DNA from: Marinobacter sp. 2_MG-2023
Lineage (GTDB): Bacteria > Pseudomonadota > Gammaproteobacteria > Pseudomonadales > Oleiphilaceae
NCBI RefSeq assembly: GCF_030546935.1
Contig: NZ_JAUOPH010000001.1
Span: forward strand, 744,001-808,000
DNA length: 64,000 nucleotides
Reading direction: 5' to 3'
Both the position numbers and the translations under genes were made by a program. The notes below the pieces were generated by a model, which worked only from the letters and a program-made list of their open reading frames with translations, did no database searches and had not been told where the DNA came from. The first letter of the stretch is position 1. Each line of letters opens with the position of its first letter. Of the stretch, positions 18,614 to 28,495 are shown in pieces.

Positions 18614-19654
18614 ATGAGCGAAAGCGCAAAGCCCCGCGTCACCAGTGGTTCCAAATTCCGCAATGAGCATGGCTTTTCGGCTATCAAGGATGGCGTAAAG
18701 CGATCGACGCATCAGGAGCCCGTAAAAGTTGAACGTAAGCCTAACTGGCTACGAGCGCGCATGCCGGGTGGCGAACGCTACGAAGCGGTGCGCAAAAACG
18801 TTACCGATAACCGGGTAAGTACCGTATGCCAGGAATCTCACTGCCCCAACATAGGCGAGTGCTGGACAGCCGGCACAGCGACCATCATGGTGATGGGCTC
18901 CGTATGTACCCGCGCCTGTCGCTTCTGTGCGGTAGATACGGGCAACCCGAACGGATGGCTGGATAAAGACGAACCGGAGAACACGGCCAAGTCTGTCGAG
19001 CTCATGGGGCTGCGCTACATCGTGCTTACCTCCGTAGACCGGGATGATCTGGATGATGGTGGTGCTGCCCATTACGCCGCCTGCGTCTCAGCGATCAAAC
19101 AACGCACACCCGACGTCGCTGTGGAAGCGCTGACGCCCGACTTTGATGCCGTCATGTCCAACGTAGAGAAGGTGGTGGATTCCGGCCTTGAGGTGTTTGC
19201 CCAGAATGTAGAAACCGTGGAACGGCTTACGCGTCGCGTGCGGGATCCTCGCGCCGGCTATCAGAAGACTCTCAGCGTGTTGGCCCATGCCAAACAATAT
19301 CGACCCGATGTACTTACCAAAACCAGCCTGATGCTGGGCCTGGGCGAGACCGAAGAGGAAATTCTCGCCACAATGGACGACCTCCGCGCAATCGGAGTGG
19401 ACATTCTGACTCTTGGCCAGTATTTGCGCCCGACACCGAATCACCTGCCGGTCGAGAAATATGTAACACCGGAAGACTTCAACAGGTATCGCGAAATTGG
19501 CCTTGAAAAAGGTTTTATGGAAGTGCCTTCCGGCCCCATGGTGCGTTCCAGCTACCGGGCAGACAAGGTATTCGACAAGAATAATCTCGGGCTTGCAGTG
19601 CCCAGTGTCCCCAGTTCTAACGCCATGCAGATTCCGGTAAAAGCGCTCGACTGA
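18614..19654 (+). CDS. lipA: Lipoyl synthase
   Basis: Radical-SAM enzyme that inserts two sulfur atoms into octanoyl groups on lipoyl domains. It has 346 residues. The auxiliary iron-sulfur cluster motif [12 protein letters not shown] lies near residue 72, and the radical-SAM CTRACRFC near 98-105. The C-terminal SSYRAD supplies the serine ligand of the auxiliary cluster. The ATG at 18614 is chosen; longer in-frame reading overlaps metY. The protein is slightly longer than E. coli LipA at the N-terminus. lipB lies 23 kb away, so the usual lipB-lipA pair is split. Confidence 0.95.
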   Translation: MSESAKPRVTSGSKFRNEHGFSAIKDGVKRSTHQEPVKVERKPNWLRARMPGGERYEAVRKNVTDNRVSTVCQESHCPNIGECWTAGTATIMVMGSVCTRACRFCAVDTGNPNGWLDKDEPENTAKSVELMGLRYIVLTSVDRDDLDDGGAAHYAACVSAIKQRTPDVAVEALTPDFDAVMSNVEKVVDSGLEVFAQNVETVERLTRRVRDPRAGYQKTLSVLAHAKQYRPDVLTKTSLMLGLGETEEEILATMDDLRAIGVDILTLGQYLRPTPNHLPVEKYVTPEDFNRYREIGLEKGFMEVPSGPMVRSSYRADKVFDKNNLGLAVPSVPSSNAMQIPVKALD

Positions 19655-19731
19655 GAAGACAACCAACCAGCGGTTAAAGGATAGCCGCCCCACCGTGGCA
19701 TGTGGGACAGCCTCAGTCAGCCATCAGGCCA

Positions 19732-20178
19732 TTACTGACCCTGTTGCTGCATCATCTGACGCTGTTGCTGCATCTGTTGACGCATCTGCTGCATTTTCAT
19801 CTCGAGCTCGTCACGCTGCTCCTGAGTGAATACGCTGTCTACCTTGGCTTGCATCAGAGTTGAAAGCGCGGCGATTTCACCTGTCACATCACCCAGATCT
19901 TCACCGTGTTCGCGAATGGCGTCTTCATCGTAATCCGCTTTGATTTCACTCTGCATCTGCTCTTGCAGCGCACGGGCCTCCTCGCGCAATGTTCCAATTT
20001 CGCCCTGCATTTCATCAAGAATTCCGCGGATCTCTTTCTGTTGATCTTCCGAAAGACCAACCATCTGTGCCAGTTGGGCAACCTGATCCGGCTGACCACC
20101 TGCTGCTTGCTGGGCCAATACCGGTGCGGACAGGCTTACGGCAACAAGAGCGGTACCGAACAGTTTTGCTAGCTTCAT
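19732..20178 (-). CDS. Spy/CpxP-like periplasmic protein
   Basis: A 148-residue secreted protein with signal peptide MKLAKLFGTALVAVSLSAPVLA followed by a helical, charged body. LSEDQQKEIRGIL and FTQEQRDELEMKM resemble the LTxxQ motifs of the Spy/CpxP chaperone family. The last 30 residues are almost only Gln, Met and Arg, which could bind metal ions. The start at 20178 has GGAG six bases upstream. No Cpx-like two-component system is nearby. A role in envelope stress or metal binding is inferred. Confidence 0.72.
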   Translation of the reverse strand: MKLAKLFGTALVAVSLSAPVLAQQAAGGQPDQVAQLAQMVGLSEDQQKEIRGILDEMQGEIGTLREEARALQEQMQSEIKADYDEDAIREHGEDLGDVTGEIAALSTLMQAKVDSVFTQEQRDELEMKMQQMRQQMQQQRQMMQQQGQ

Positions 20179-20403
20179 GAAAATCTCCATTAACAAATTG
20201 ATTATGCGATTTGATCTCGATAGATACCTGAGGTGACACCCTAAAACATCCCGGCCCTGATTTTCACCCCGGTACCCCCTGTTTTTATACATATTGGTCA
20301 CCATGCCCGCTCAAACCCCGCCCCACCAGCGAATCGAAACAAATGTGAAAGTTTGGTCATTCCCCTTCATAATGGCGCGATTCACCAACGCTGGAGCAGA
20401 GAA

Positions 20404-21339
20404 ATGGCTATTAACTGGTTTCCTGGGCACATGCACAAAGCCCGCAAGGAGATCAAAAAGATCATGCCTCAGATGGATCTCATCATTGAGGTACTGGATG
20501 CCCGCATCCCCTTCAGCAGCGAAAACCCGCTGGTGCCGTCCCTGCGTGGGGAAACGCCACTGATCAGGGTTCTGAACAAGCGCGACCTGGCCGATCCGGA
20601 CATCACCACACAGTGGCAAACGTGGCTGGAGAAAGAGCGCGGGGTAAGAACCATTACCCTCACCCACAACCAACGGGGCGAGGCACTTGATATCCTCAGT
20701 CTGGCCGCAGAGATGACGCCAGACCATGATCGCCAGAAGAGCGCTCTTCGGGTAATGATTCTGGGCATACCAAACGTGGGCAAATCCACGCTGATCAATA
20801 CGCTGGCTGGGCGCCCGGCCGCAAAGACAGGCAATGAACCGGCCGTGACAAAAGCGCAGCAGACCATCAAGCTGCCGGACAACATTCTTCTTTACGATAC
20901 CCCGGGGTTCCTGTGGCCAAAGCTCTCGCCTGAGGCTTGCGGTTATCGGCTGGCCATTACCGGAGCCATTCGCAGCTCGGTTCTGGATTTCGAAGATATC
21001 GCTCTGTTTGAAGCCGAATACCTGCGAGAGGCTTACCCTGAATTGGTCAAAGCCCGCTACGGTTTCGATAAGCTGCCCGTAGATGGCCTGGCCGTAATGG
21101 ACGAAATTGCAGCCAGGCGCAGGTTCCTTGGCCGTGGCGGCATTCCCGACCTGAACAAGGTCTCTGAAGTACTAATCAACGAATTTCGCGCTGGCACTCT
21201 GGGGCGAATTTCTCTTGAAACGCCTGCGATGGTAGAACGGGAAATAAAGGAAACCGCCGCTGCCGAAGCTGAAAAAGAGTCTAAACTTGCAGAAAAGAAG
21301 GCCGCTTCCAAAGCATCCCGTTCTGGCCGCCGGCAATAA
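20404..21339 (+). CDS. ylqF: Circularly permuted GTPase YlqF/RbgA family
   Basis: Ribosome-assembly GTPase; Bacillus RbgA acts in late 50S maturation. The motif order is permuted: G4 NKRD at residues 58-61 comes before the P-loop GIPNVGKST near 121-129 and DTPG near 165. The N-terminal [12 protein letters not shown] signature is diagnostic. It has 311 residues, and the C-terminus is a lysine/alanine-rich tail from about 285. The start at 20404 has GGAG eight bases upstream. fabB follows after ten bases, so the two may share a transcript. Confidence 0.9.
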   Translation: MAINWFPGHMHKARKEIKKIMPQMDLIIEVLDARIPFSSENPLVPSLRGETPLIRVLNKRDLADPDITTQWQTWLEKERGVRTITLTHNQRGEALDILSLAAEMTPDHDRQKSALRVMILGIPNVGKSTLINTLAGRPAAKTGNEPAVTKAQQTIKLPDNILLYDTPGFLWPKLSPEACGYRLAITGAIRSSVLDFEDIALFEAEYLREAYPELVKARYGFDKLPVDGLAVMDEIAARRRFLGRGGIPDLNKVSEVLINEFRAGTLGRISLETPAMVEREIKETAAAEAEKESKLAEKKAASKASRSGRRQ

Positions 21340-21349
21340 GGAGAATATT

Positions 21350-22564
21350 ATGAGACGAGTCGTCGTTACCGGCATGGGCATCATTTCCTGCCTCGGAAAC
21401 TCACTTGACGAGGTTCTCGCAAGCCTCAAGAACGGAACCTCGGGCATCCGCTTCAATGAAACCTATAAAGAGATGGGGTTTCGCAGCCAGGTTTCTGGCT
21501 CTCCGACTGTTGATACCACCGTTATTGATCGCAAAGTGCGGCGTTTCATGGGCCCCTCTGCCATGTACAGCTACCTCGCGATGGAACAGGCTATTGCCCA
21601 GGCAGGTCTGAGTGAAGAGCAGATTTCCAACGATCGCACTGGACTGATTGCAGGCTCCGGCGGCTCTTCCTGCTCAAGCCAGGTTGAAGCAACCGATATA
21701 ATGCGAGCAAAAGGCGTCAAGCGTATCGGGCCCTATATGGTGCCACGCATCATGACGAGCACGGTTTCTGCCTGCCTGGCCACCGCTTACAAAATTCGCG
21801 GCGTGAACTACTCTATGTCCTCAGCGTGCGCCACCAGTGCGCATTGCATCGGCCATGCCATGGAGCAGATCCAGAACGGCAAGCAGGACATTGTATTCGC
21901 GGGCGGGGGTGAGGAGGAAGACTGGAGCCTCACCATGATGTTTGATGCCATGGGCGCACTTTCCACAAAATACAATGATGCGCCGGAAACCGCATCGCGC
22001 CCGTTCGATTCCGGGCGCGATGGTTTTGTTATCGCCGGCGGCGGCGGCATGGTAGTGCTGGAAGAGCTTGAACACGCACGTAAGCGCGGCGCAAATATTA
22101 TTGCAGAACTAACCGGCTACGGCGCCACCTCAGATGGCTACGATATGGTGGCGCCCTCGGGTGAAGGTGCAAAACGCTGTATGGAGCAGGCTATGGCAAC
22201 CATCCGCGGCAAGATTGATTACATCAACGCCCATGGAACCAGCACTCCTGTCGGCGACGCCGCGGAACTTGGCGCGGTAAAAAACACCTTTGGCTCAAAC
22301 ATTCCCGCTATTTCATCCACCAAATCCCTCTCCGGGCACTCATTGGGTGCCGCAGGCGTTCATGAGGCCATTTACTCTCTACTCATGCTGCAGAACGGGT
22401 TTATTTCCGGCACCGCCAACCTGGCCTCGGTAGACGAAGCCATCGGTAATATGCCTCTTGTAGGCCCTCAGGGCCGCGAAACAACACTCGACACCGTTAT
22501 GTCCAACAGCTTCGGCTTTGGGGGAACAAACGCCTCACTGGTATTTGAGAGGCTGCCCGCCTGA
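21350..22564 (+). CDS. fabB: Beta-ketoacyl-ACP synthase I
   Basis: Condensing enzyme of type II fatty acid synthesis, required for elongating unsaturated intermediates. It has 404 residues and the FabB-type start [18 protein letters not shown]. The catalytic triad is Cys160 in SSACATSAH, His295 in NAHGTSTP and His330 in GHSLGAAG. Ribosome site GGAG lies six bases before ATG 21350. fabA, which is usually adjacent in Pseudomonas, is not here; ylqF is upstream instead. A terminator follows. Confidence 0.92.
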   Translation: MRRVVVTGMGIISCLGNSLDEVLASLKNGTSGIRFNETYKEMGFRSQVSGSPTVDTTVIDRKVRRFMGPSAMYSYLAMEQAIAQAGLSEEQISNDRTGLIAGSGGSSCSSQVEATDIMRAKGVKRIGPYMVPRIMTSTVSACLATAYKIRGVNYSMSSACATSAHCIGHAMEQIQNGKQDIVFAGGGEEEDWSLTMMFDAMGALSTKYNDAPETASRPFDSGRDGFVIAGGGGMVVLEELEHARKRGANIIAELTGYGATSDGYDMVAPSGEGAKRCMEQAMATIRGKIDYINAHGTSTPVGDAAELGAVKNTFGSNIPAISSTKSLSGHSLGAAGVHEAIYSLLMLQNGFISGTANLASVDEAIGNMPLVGPQGRETTLDTVMSNSFGFGGTNASLVFERLPA

Positions 22565-22574
22565 CGAAGGTCAA

Positions 22575-22611
22575 GGTAGGGCCTGGCACCAGGCCTTACC
22601 TTTTATTTTCG
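22575..22611 (+). terminator. Rho-independent terminator after fabB
   Basis: A 12-bp stem from GGTAGGGCCTGG and CCAGGCCTTACC with one G-T pair (apical bases forming the loop), followed by TTTTATTTTC. Confidence 0.85.
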
Positions 22612-22675
22612 ATATATGCACATGTCCTTAAGTTTGGTCATTGGCAAACGGACTTCTGCGTATTAAAGTAGTATT

Positions 22676-22689
22676 TTGACTTACATCAA
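22676..22689 (+). promoter_or_regulatory. FNR/Anr box upstream of the fnr-like gene
   Basis: TTGAC-TTAC-ATCAA matches the FNR/Anr consensus TTGAT-N4-ATCAA with one mismatch. It lies 20 bases before the start codon of the FNR-family gene, close enough to overlap the promoter or transcription start, which suggests autoregulation. Confidence 0.7.
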
Positions 22690-22708
22690 TCTGGACGGTT
22701 TATAAGCG

Positions 22709-23464
22709 ATGGCCCAAGCACTACGATTCCGCCAAGCCCCTTCTCCGCTGAAAGCGTCCTGTCATCAGTGCAGCCTGAGCAACCTGTGCTTGCCACTCGC
22801 CGTTCAGGATAATGACCTGGACAGCCTGGAAGACATTGTTCAGCAGGGACGCATGTACAACCGTGGCGAACACATTTTTGACCAGAGCACGCCCTTCCGC
22901 TCCTGCTTTGCTGTGAAGAGCGGTTCAGTCAAAACATCGATTATTACCGAAGGTGGTGAGGAACAGGTTACAGGCTTCTTCATGCCTGGCGAGCTCGTCG
23001 GTCTCGACAGCATGAGCGGTGAATCTTATGCCTGCACTGCCAAGGCCCTGGAGCGAACCAGCGTATGCGAGTTCCCGATAGACAAGCTGGAAGAGCTCAC
23101 CGGCAAGCTACCTGAACTGCAGCACCATATGTACCGCCTGATGAGCCATGAAATTCAGAACAGTCACCAGCTCGCCATGCTGTTAAGCAAAAATACAGCT
23201 GAGGAGCGTATCGCCTCTCTGCTGCTTTCGCTTTCCAGCCGGTTCCAGCGCAGGCGCATGTCGGGGACTAATTTCAGTCTGCCGATGGCGAGGAACGACA
23301 TCGCCAACTTCCTGGGACTTGCGGTTGAGACGGTAAGCCGTGTTTTCACACGCTTCCAGAATCAGGGCATCATCCGTGCACGTGGCCGTGAAGTGGAGCT
23401 GCTTGATATTGAAGCACTGCAGCTGGTAACCCGGGAGTTTTCCCGCCAAGGCTGCCAGCAATAA
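22709..23464 (+). CDS. anr: Oxygen-sensing regulator of the FNR/Anr family
   Basis: Crp/Fnr transcription factor that binds DNA when its [4Fe-4S] cluster is intact under low oxygen. The 251-residue protein has cluster cysteines C18, C21 and C27 (CHQCSLSNLC) plus C120 (TSVCEFP), equivalent to the four ligands of E. coli FNR. The cyclic-nucleotide-fold sensor spans about 30-150, a dimer helix follows, and the C-terminal helix-turn-helix has LGLAVETVSRVFTRFQ with the E..SR contacts of FNR. It controls anaerobic and microaerobic respiration in relatives. It is convergent with the RmlD-like gene. Confidence 0.9.
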   Translation: MAQALRFRQAPSPLKASCHQCSLSNLCLPLAVQDNDLDSLEDIVQQGRMYNRGEHIFDQSTPFRSCFAVKSGSVKTSIITEGGEEQVTGFFMPGELVGLDSMSGESYACTAKALERTSVCEFPIDKLEELTGKLPELQHHMYRLMSHEIQNSHQLAMLLSKNTAEERIASLLLSLSSRFQRRRMSGTNFSLPMARNDIANFLGLAVETVSRVFTRFQNQGIIRARGREVELLDIEALQLVTREFSRQGCQQ

Positions 23465-23483
23465 CATGGTTTAACCGGGAACA

Positions 23484-23515
23484 GCCGGCATTATTCGGCC
23501 GGCGTTCGTTTTTTT
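23484..23515 (+). terminator. Probable terminator after the fnr-like gene
   Basis: Stem GCCGGC (23484-23489) with GCCGGC (23498-23503), then GTTCG and seven T. It overlaps the 3' end of the convergent gene. The five bases between stem and T run weaken the call. Confidence 0.55.
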
Positions 23516-24369
23516 ACATGCGTCTCATCGCGCCTCAGTAATTCCAGCTCATCAACCAGCCCTGAGCGCCAGGGACACTGCTTGATACCGAAGGTATTGC
23601 GAATTTTCGTGCAGATCAAAGTGGTATTTGGCGGCTCCACCGCTCCCCATGCCGGCATTCCATCCACCACGTGAAGAACCTCAGGAATACCTGGCAAACC
23701 GGCAATAGCCAGCCCCAGCTCATACAGACTGATAACTTCCGCGCCAGCATACTGGAATGTCCCCCACACTTCGGCGCCGCAATCCAGCTGCTGTATAACG
23801 GCGGTTATTACCCGCGCAAGATCTCTTACAGAAACCGGCTGCCCCACACACCTGCCAGGCAGTGACAGAGCCTCCTCCGAAGCGGTGCTCGCCTGAACCT
23901 TACGAATAAAGCGGCTGAGACTCCAGCCAGTGCGTAAAATGATGTGTCGAGGCAAAAGCGTACGCAACGCCTGCTCACACTCCCACTGCCAGTTGCCAAG
24001 CTCATTTACTGGCTGGCCCGGGTTGGAGGCTATGTAGCCACTCTGCTTGCGGCCATCAAACACATAGCACGACGAGAGCTGGAACAGTGCCATACCTCGG
24101 TCACGGGCATGCTCAGCAATTGCCAATGGCATGGAAAACGCGGTTTTTTTCGTGCCCTCAGGATCTTGTTCTGCAGCCTCAGGGTCTGCCAACCACAGCG
24201 CATTGACGATCAGATCCGTGTCTCCGGGGATCCAGCTTTCCAGAGCACTGAGGTTTGCGTTTGCCGGGTCACTGACCAGCAAAGGACTGACATGCAACGA
24301 TGTCTCCCGAAGCAGCTCAAGCAGAACTTTCCCCAAGGGACTGTAATCGTGAACAACAAGAACATGCAC
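23491..24369 (-). CDS. RmlD-like NAD(P)-fold protein lacking the catalytic Tyr/Lys
   Basis: A 292-residue protein of the extended SDR superfamily, closest to dTDP-4-dehydrorhamnose reductase (RmlD). The SSCYVFDG strand (residues 99-106) and QPVNELGNWQWECEQ (119-133) align with RmlD STDYVFDG and PVNVYGxTKLxGE. The aligned catalytic Tyr is Leu124 and the Lys is Gln128. The N-terminal nucleotide loop is also degenerate (VVHDYSPLG in place of GxxGxxG). The fold may be kept for a binding or regulatory job, not reduction. It lies downstream of alr with a 53 bp gap. No rml genes are nearby. Confidence 0.75.
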   Translation of the reverse strand: MHVLVVHDYSPLGKVLLELLRETSLHVSPLLVSDPANANLSALESWIPGDTDLIVNALWLADPEAAEQDPEGTKKTAFSMPLAIAEHARDRGMALFQLSSCYVFDGRKQSGYIASNPGQPVNELGNWQWECEQALRTLLPRHIILRTGWSLSRFIRKVQASTASEEALSLPGRCVGQPVSVRDLARVITAVIQQLDCGAEVWGTFQYAGAEVISLYELGLAIAGLPGIPEVLHVVDGMPAWGAVEPPNTTLICTKIRNTFGIKQCPWRSGLVDELELLRRDETHVKKRTPAE

Positions 24370-24422
24370 TAGAGTTCAATGCCTCCGGATAAAACTGATT
24401 TGAAACGCGATACCTGAACACA

Positions 24423-25499
24423 CTATCGGCAGATGCGAGGAACCCTGCTGGTGATGCCTGTCAGCAATTCATAAGAAATGGTGCCAGCACAGCTCGCCAC
24501 TTCATCCACTCCAACGGTGCGCCCCCAAAGCTCAACCAAATCGCCTTCCCGGGCCTCTGGCACATTACTCAGATCCACCGCCAACATATCCATGGATACC
24601 CGACCAATCAGCCGGATGCGACGACCACCAATTGCGGCCGGCGTACCCGTGCCAGCATGCCGTGGATAGCCGTCTCCGTATCCGATAGCCACCATACCCA
24701 TCAGGGTGTCGCGCTCCGCCACCCAGGCAGCGCCATAACCAACGCTTTCACCGGCCCTGACCGTCCGGGTGGTTATCAAAGGCGCTTCAAGGGTCATTAC
24801 GGGCTCAAGCCCCAACTCAGGACCTGTCTTGCCAACTATAGGTGAACCGCCGTAAAGCATGACACCCGGACGACTCCAGTCAAACAATGGCTGGCCAGGA
24901 ATAAAATGGGCTGCAGAATTGCCAACACTTCTCATCAGCGAGGGCCAGGGCAAGGTTGCCGCCTCAAAGTTGGCTGTCTGTACAGAAGTCATTGCGCTTC
25001 CGGCGTCATCGGCACAGGCAAAATGACTGACAAAACCCTGAAGCCCATGAAAAGCTGGCATTTTCTCAAGTCTGGCCATAACCTCGGAGAGTTCTTCTGA
25101 CCGAAAACCCAAGCGGTTCATGCCGGTATTAACCTTCAGCCAGAAAGCGGGCAATTGGCCACTCTGTTCCAGCCACTGCAACTGGTGCTCCCCATGCAAC
25201 ACGGGTTCGAACTGACTTTTTGCGCAATCCGCCAGATCTTCCGCAGCATGCACACCCTGAAGCAACACCACGGGCTGAGCATGACCTGCTGCACGAATGG
25301 CAAAAGCTTCTTCAATGCAGGCAACGGCGTACTTTGGCGCCATATCCGCAAGGGCGGATGCAATCCTGGCAATACCGTGGCCATAGCCATCAGCCTTCAC
25401 AACAGCCATCACCCTGGCATCTCCCGCACGCTCGCAAGCCGTGCGATAGTTCGCGCGCAAGGCATTCAGATCAATGTATGCGGCCGTGTTACGCGGCAT
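24423..25499 (-). CDS. alr: Alanine racemase
   Basis: PLP enzyme converting L-alanine to D-alanine for peptidoglycan. It has 358 residues: N-terminal TIM barrel with the cofactor lysine K35 in MAVVKADGYGHG, and C-terminal beta domain with the second catalytic base in ESVGYGAAW near residue 253. The ATG shares one base with the dnaB stop (TGATG), so translation is coupled. Whether it is the biosynthetic or catabolic isozyme is not determinable, but linkage to dnaB is typical of the biosynthetic Alr. Confidence 0.94.
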   Translation of the reverse strand: MPRNTAAYIDLNALRANYRTACERAGDARVMAVVKADGYGHGIARIASALADMAPKYAVACIEEAFAIRAAGHAQPVVLLQGVHAAEDLADCAKSQFEPVLHGEHQLQWLEQSGQLPAFWLKVNTGMNRLGFRSEELSEVMARLEKMPAFHGLQGFVSHFACADDAGSAMTSVQTANFEAATLPWPSLMRSVGNSAAHFIPGQPLFDWSRPGVMLYGGSPIVGKTGPELGLEPVMTLEAPLITTRTVRAGESVGYGAAWVAERDTLMGMVAIGYGDGYPRHAGTGTPAAIGGRRIRLIGRVSMDMLAVDLSNVPEAREGDLVELWGRTVGVDEVASCAGTISYELLTGITSRVPRICR

Positions 25500-26905
25500 C
25501 AGTAATCACCACCATAGTCGCCGTAGTCACCGTGAGCCAAGTCTTCAAACTTAGTGTATTTGCCGATAAACGCCAGGCGAACCGTCCCGATCGGACCATT
25601 ACGCTGCTTACCAATAATAATCTCTGCAATACCTTTGTCTTGCGTATCTTCGTTATAAACCTCATCACGATAGACAAACATGATAACGTCGGCGTCCTGC
25701 TCGATCGCACCGGACTCACGCAAATCAGAGTTGATCGGGCGCTTGTTCGGGCGCTGCTCCAGACTTCGGTTCAGCTGTGAAAGCGCAACCACGGGGCAGC
25801 TTAGTTCTTTGGCAATGCCCTTCAGAGAGCGGGAGATTTCAGAGATTTCAGCCGTCCGGCCTTCCGTGTTGCCCGGAACTCGCATCAACTGCAGGTAGTC
25901 GACCATTATCAAGCCGATTTTACCTCCGTTCTCACGGGCAATCCGGCGAGCGCGTGAACGCAGTTCGGTTGGGCTCAGGCCAGGGGTGTCGTCAATATAC
26001 AAAGGTTTATCTTTAAGCAGACTTACCGCAGATGTCAGCCGAGGCCAGTCATCCTCTTCCAGCTTGCCACCACGAACTTTGCTTTGATCAATCCGGCCCA
26101 GAGACGAAAGCATACGCATGGCAAGCGCGTCTGCCGGCATCTCCATACTGAACACCAGAACCGGCGCTCCTGTGCTTATAAGAGCGTTCTCGACGATATT
26201 CATGGCAAAGGTGGTCTTACCCATTGAGGGTCTGCCTGCCACGATGATGAGATCTGCCGGCTGCATACCGGAAGTTTGCTCATCCAGATCCCTGAACCCT
26301 GTGGTCATGCCTGTCGTCTGCTCACCAGACTCGAACAGCTCTTCTATGCGGCTCAGGGTTTTGGTCAGGATAGGGTTAATTGATTGAGGGCCGGAACCTT
26401 CTTTAACTCTGGATTCGGCAATCTGGAATACGTTGCGCTCAGCCTCGTCCAGAATTTCATTACTGTTTCGCCCCAGGGGATTAAAGGCCGAATCTGAAAT
26501 CTTACCCGAGACTTCCACAAGCTGCCTCAGAATAGAGCGCTCGCGAACGATTTCCGCATAGGCCCGGATATTGGCCGCTCCCGGAGTTTTTTCTGCCATC
26601 TCAGCCAAATAAGACAATCCGCCGGCATCTTCGATATCTCCGGCACGCTCGAGAAACTCAGCCAGTGTAACGACATCAAGCGGCTCATTCTCGCTGGCCA
26701 GGCGCTCCACAGCCCCAAAAATCAGCCGATGATCCTGGCGATAGAAATCACCAGCCGAGATCACCTCGGTAATTTCATCAAATCGCCGGTTGTCCAGCAT
26801 CAGGCCACCCAGAACAGCCTGCTCGGCTTCAACGGAGTGGGGAGGAACCTTGATTCGGCTGGTTTCGGGATCAGTACTCGCGGGCTTCAGATTAGGCTTT
26901 GCCAT
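25499..26905 (-). CDS. dnaB: Replicative DNA helicase
   Basis: Hexameric helicase that unwinds DNA ahead of the replication fork. The N-terminal domain starts PPHSVEAEQAVLGGLMLD, followed by the linker and the RecA-like motor with Walker A GRPSMGKTTF near residue 227 and Walker B IMVDYLQLM. About 468 residues, with no intein. The start ATG 26905 has GAAG eight bases upstream; a GTG at 26911 is in frame but lies closer to nothing useful. It follows rplI leftward after a 230 bp gap that contains a strong hairpin. Confidence 0.95.
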   Translation of the reverse strand: MAKPNLKPASTDPETSRIKVPPHSVEAEQAVLGGLMLDNRRFDEITEVISAGDFYRQDHRLIFGAVERLASENEPLDVVTLAEFLERAGDIEDAGGLSYLAEMAEKTPGAANIRAYAEIVRERSILRQLVEVSGKISDSAFNPLGRNSNEILDEAERNVFQIAESRVKEGSGPQSINPILTKTLSRIEELFESGEQTTGMTTGFRDLDEQTSGMQPADLIIVAGRPSMGKTTFAMNIVENALISTGAPVLVFSMEMPADALAMRMLSSLGRIDQSKVRGGKLEEDDWPRLTSAVSLLKDKPLYIDDTPGLSPTELRSRARRIARENGGKIGLIMVDYLQLMRVPGNTEGRTAEISEISRSLKGIAKELSCPVVALSQLNRSLEQRPNKRPINSDLRESGAIEQDADVIMFVYRDEVYNEDTQDKGIAEIIIGKQRNGPIGTVRLAFIGKYTKFEDLAHGDYGDYGGDY

Positions 26906-27000
26906 GAACACATCTTCAGTTGAACGTCATAACCACGACAGTGTAAGCAGATAGTCGCAGCAATGGGAGGGGGTTTGGTTCTGACAGCATACCAGAAAGC

Positions 27001-27039
27001 AACAGGCCCGAAAGCCGTATTAAACGGTTCGGGCCTGTT
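27001..27039 (-). terminator. Hairpin between rplI and dnaB
   Basis: Twelve-base perfect arms AACAGGCCCGAA (27001-27012) and TTCGGGCCTGTT (27028-27039), with a smaller inner stem. On the minus strand it is followed only by GCTTTC, a poor T tract. It may be a partial terminator or an RNA-processing site lowering dnaB expression relative to the ribosomal genes. The rest of 26906-27135 shows no gene. Confidence 0.5.
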
Positions 27040-27135
27040 AGCTTGGCTAGCAATGGGCTCCAAAAAGCTCACTGTTTGCCACTAGCGTGCTACAGAGGTC
27101 GGGGCAAGCCCGACTCCACTTTCAGAGAAAGCGGA

Positions 27136-27582
27136 TTACTCGGCAACAACCGCCAGCTTAACGGTAACTTCAACGTCTGAGTGCAGGTGAAGCTCGATTT
27201 CGTACTCACCGGTAGCCCGCAGCGGGCCTTCTGGCAGACGAACTTCACTCTTCTCAACGTCAGTGCCCGCAGCAGTAATAACGTCTGCGATGTCACGAAC
27301 ACCGATGGAGCCAAACAGCTTACCTTCGTCACCCGCTTTGGAGGTAACTGTGAAGGATGCACCTTCCAGAGCCTCGGCGCGAGTCTGAGCCGTTGCCAGC
27401 TTGTCGGCTGCAGCTTTTTCAAGCTCAGCGCGACGCTCTTCAAACGCCTTCAGGTTCGCTTCAGTGGCAGGCGCAGCCTTGCCATACGGAAGCAGGTAAT
27501 TACGGCCGTAGCCGGACTTAACATTTACCTTGTCGCCCAGGGAGCCAAGGTTTGCAACTTTCTCGAGCAGAATAACTTCCAT
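27136..27582 (-). CDS. rplI: 50S ribosomal protein L9
   Basis: Large-subunit protein that binds 23S rRNA and helps frame maintenance. The 148 residues have the classical dumbbell: N-terminal [30 protein letters not shown], long central helix near residues 40-75, and C-terminal domain ending in [17 protein letters not shown]-type ribosome site lies upstream of the ATG. It is part of rpsF-rpsR-(membrane protein)-rplI. Confidence 0.96.
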   Translation of the reverse strand: MEVILLEKVANLGSLGDKVNVKSGYGRNYLLPYGKAAPATEANLKAFEERRAELEKAAADKLATAQTRAEALEGASFTVTSKAGDEGKLFGSIGVRDIADVITAAGTDVEKSEVRLPEGPLRATGEYEIELHLHSDVEVTVKLAVVAE

Positions 27583-27602
27583 CTCGTTAACCTCTTCGTG
27601 CT

Positions 27603-28469
27603 TTATTCAGCCGGCCCGGCAGGCTTTATTCGCCTCCGGATATCCAGCCAGCTATCCACAAAAGCCAGAACCACTAACAGAATCATCAGACTTGGGCCCA
27701 GAAGCACCAGTGCAATGTAAAACATTACCAGCCACTGCCCACTCAACTTTTTACGCCCAACAATGCCATGAATCAGTGCAAGGCCAGCCAGGAACATAGG
27801 CGTTCCCGCTACCCAGGCCAGTAACATGGAGTTCAGCCCGAGAAAGGGACCTATAACCATGGTGGCGACAAGAATCACAGCAACTGCGGGTGACAACCTC
27901 AAACCATGGAATTCCGTTCGGAATCCGCCGGGATTATACAATCCCGCCTGCCATGATCTTGCAAGCATTGTCATGCCCACACCTACTGCCAGATAACTGC
28001 CCGCCATACTGGCGTTCATGGTGTCCCGTATAACCGTCTCGAGGTCTTCTCCGAGCGAACGAGCCACTTCAGCATTGTACTGTTCGTAAAAATTGACACC
28101 GGCGCGCACGAGGTCGTCCAGCAACCCGGGATAAATCATGGGCAGTACAAGCCCCATAATTATCGCCAGAAAGCTCCCTCCGAGAAGGGCTCTTTCCCAG
28201 GACAGTGTTGCTCTGAGCAATGATGCCATCAGCATCACTTGCAGCAACACCCCCAGGGCCGTCGGGTCACCTCCAAACACACCCCAGCCAAGCGCCGGGA
28301 GCAGTGCCCAGAGACCGATTGTAAGTCCCTGACTGATGCCAAGCCTGAGAATAACCAGACCGACAACCGCTGCGCCAATCCAGAACAACAAAGGTATCGC
28401 AGTCGTAACTGCTGCTACCCCGCTGGCCTGCAGGGGACCGCGCATTACAAATTGTGCCAGTGCACGCAT
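27603..28469 (-). CDS. Polytopic membrane protein in the rpsR-rplI gap
   Basis: A 288-residue integral membrane protein with about eight hydrophobic segments and no enzyme motif. It resembles the DUF2232/YybS-like proteins that commonly sit between rpsR and rplI in Pseudomonas-type genomes, an assignment made mostly from position and hydropathy. The only long soluble stretch is [25 protein letters not shown] (residues about 126-150). Function unknown. Gaps of 20 and 26 bases to its neighbours make cotranscription near certain. Confidence 0.75.
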   Translation of the reverse strand: MRALAQFVMRGPLQASGVAAVTTAIPLLFWIGAAVVGLVILRLGISQGLTIGLWALLPALGWGVFGGDPTALGVLLQVMLMASLLRATLSWERALLGGSFLAIIMGLVLPMIYPGLLDDLVRAGVNFYEQYNAEVARSLGEDLETVIRDTMNASMAGSYLAVGVGMTMLARSWQAGLYNPGGFRTEFHGLRLSPAVAVILVATMVIGPFLGLNSMLLAWVAGTPMFLAGLALIHGIVGRKKLSGQWLVMFYIALVLLGPSLMILLVVLAFVDSWLDIRRRIKPAGPAE

Positions 28470-28495
28470 GGTCCCAAGTCCTGTAAATCTGTTAC

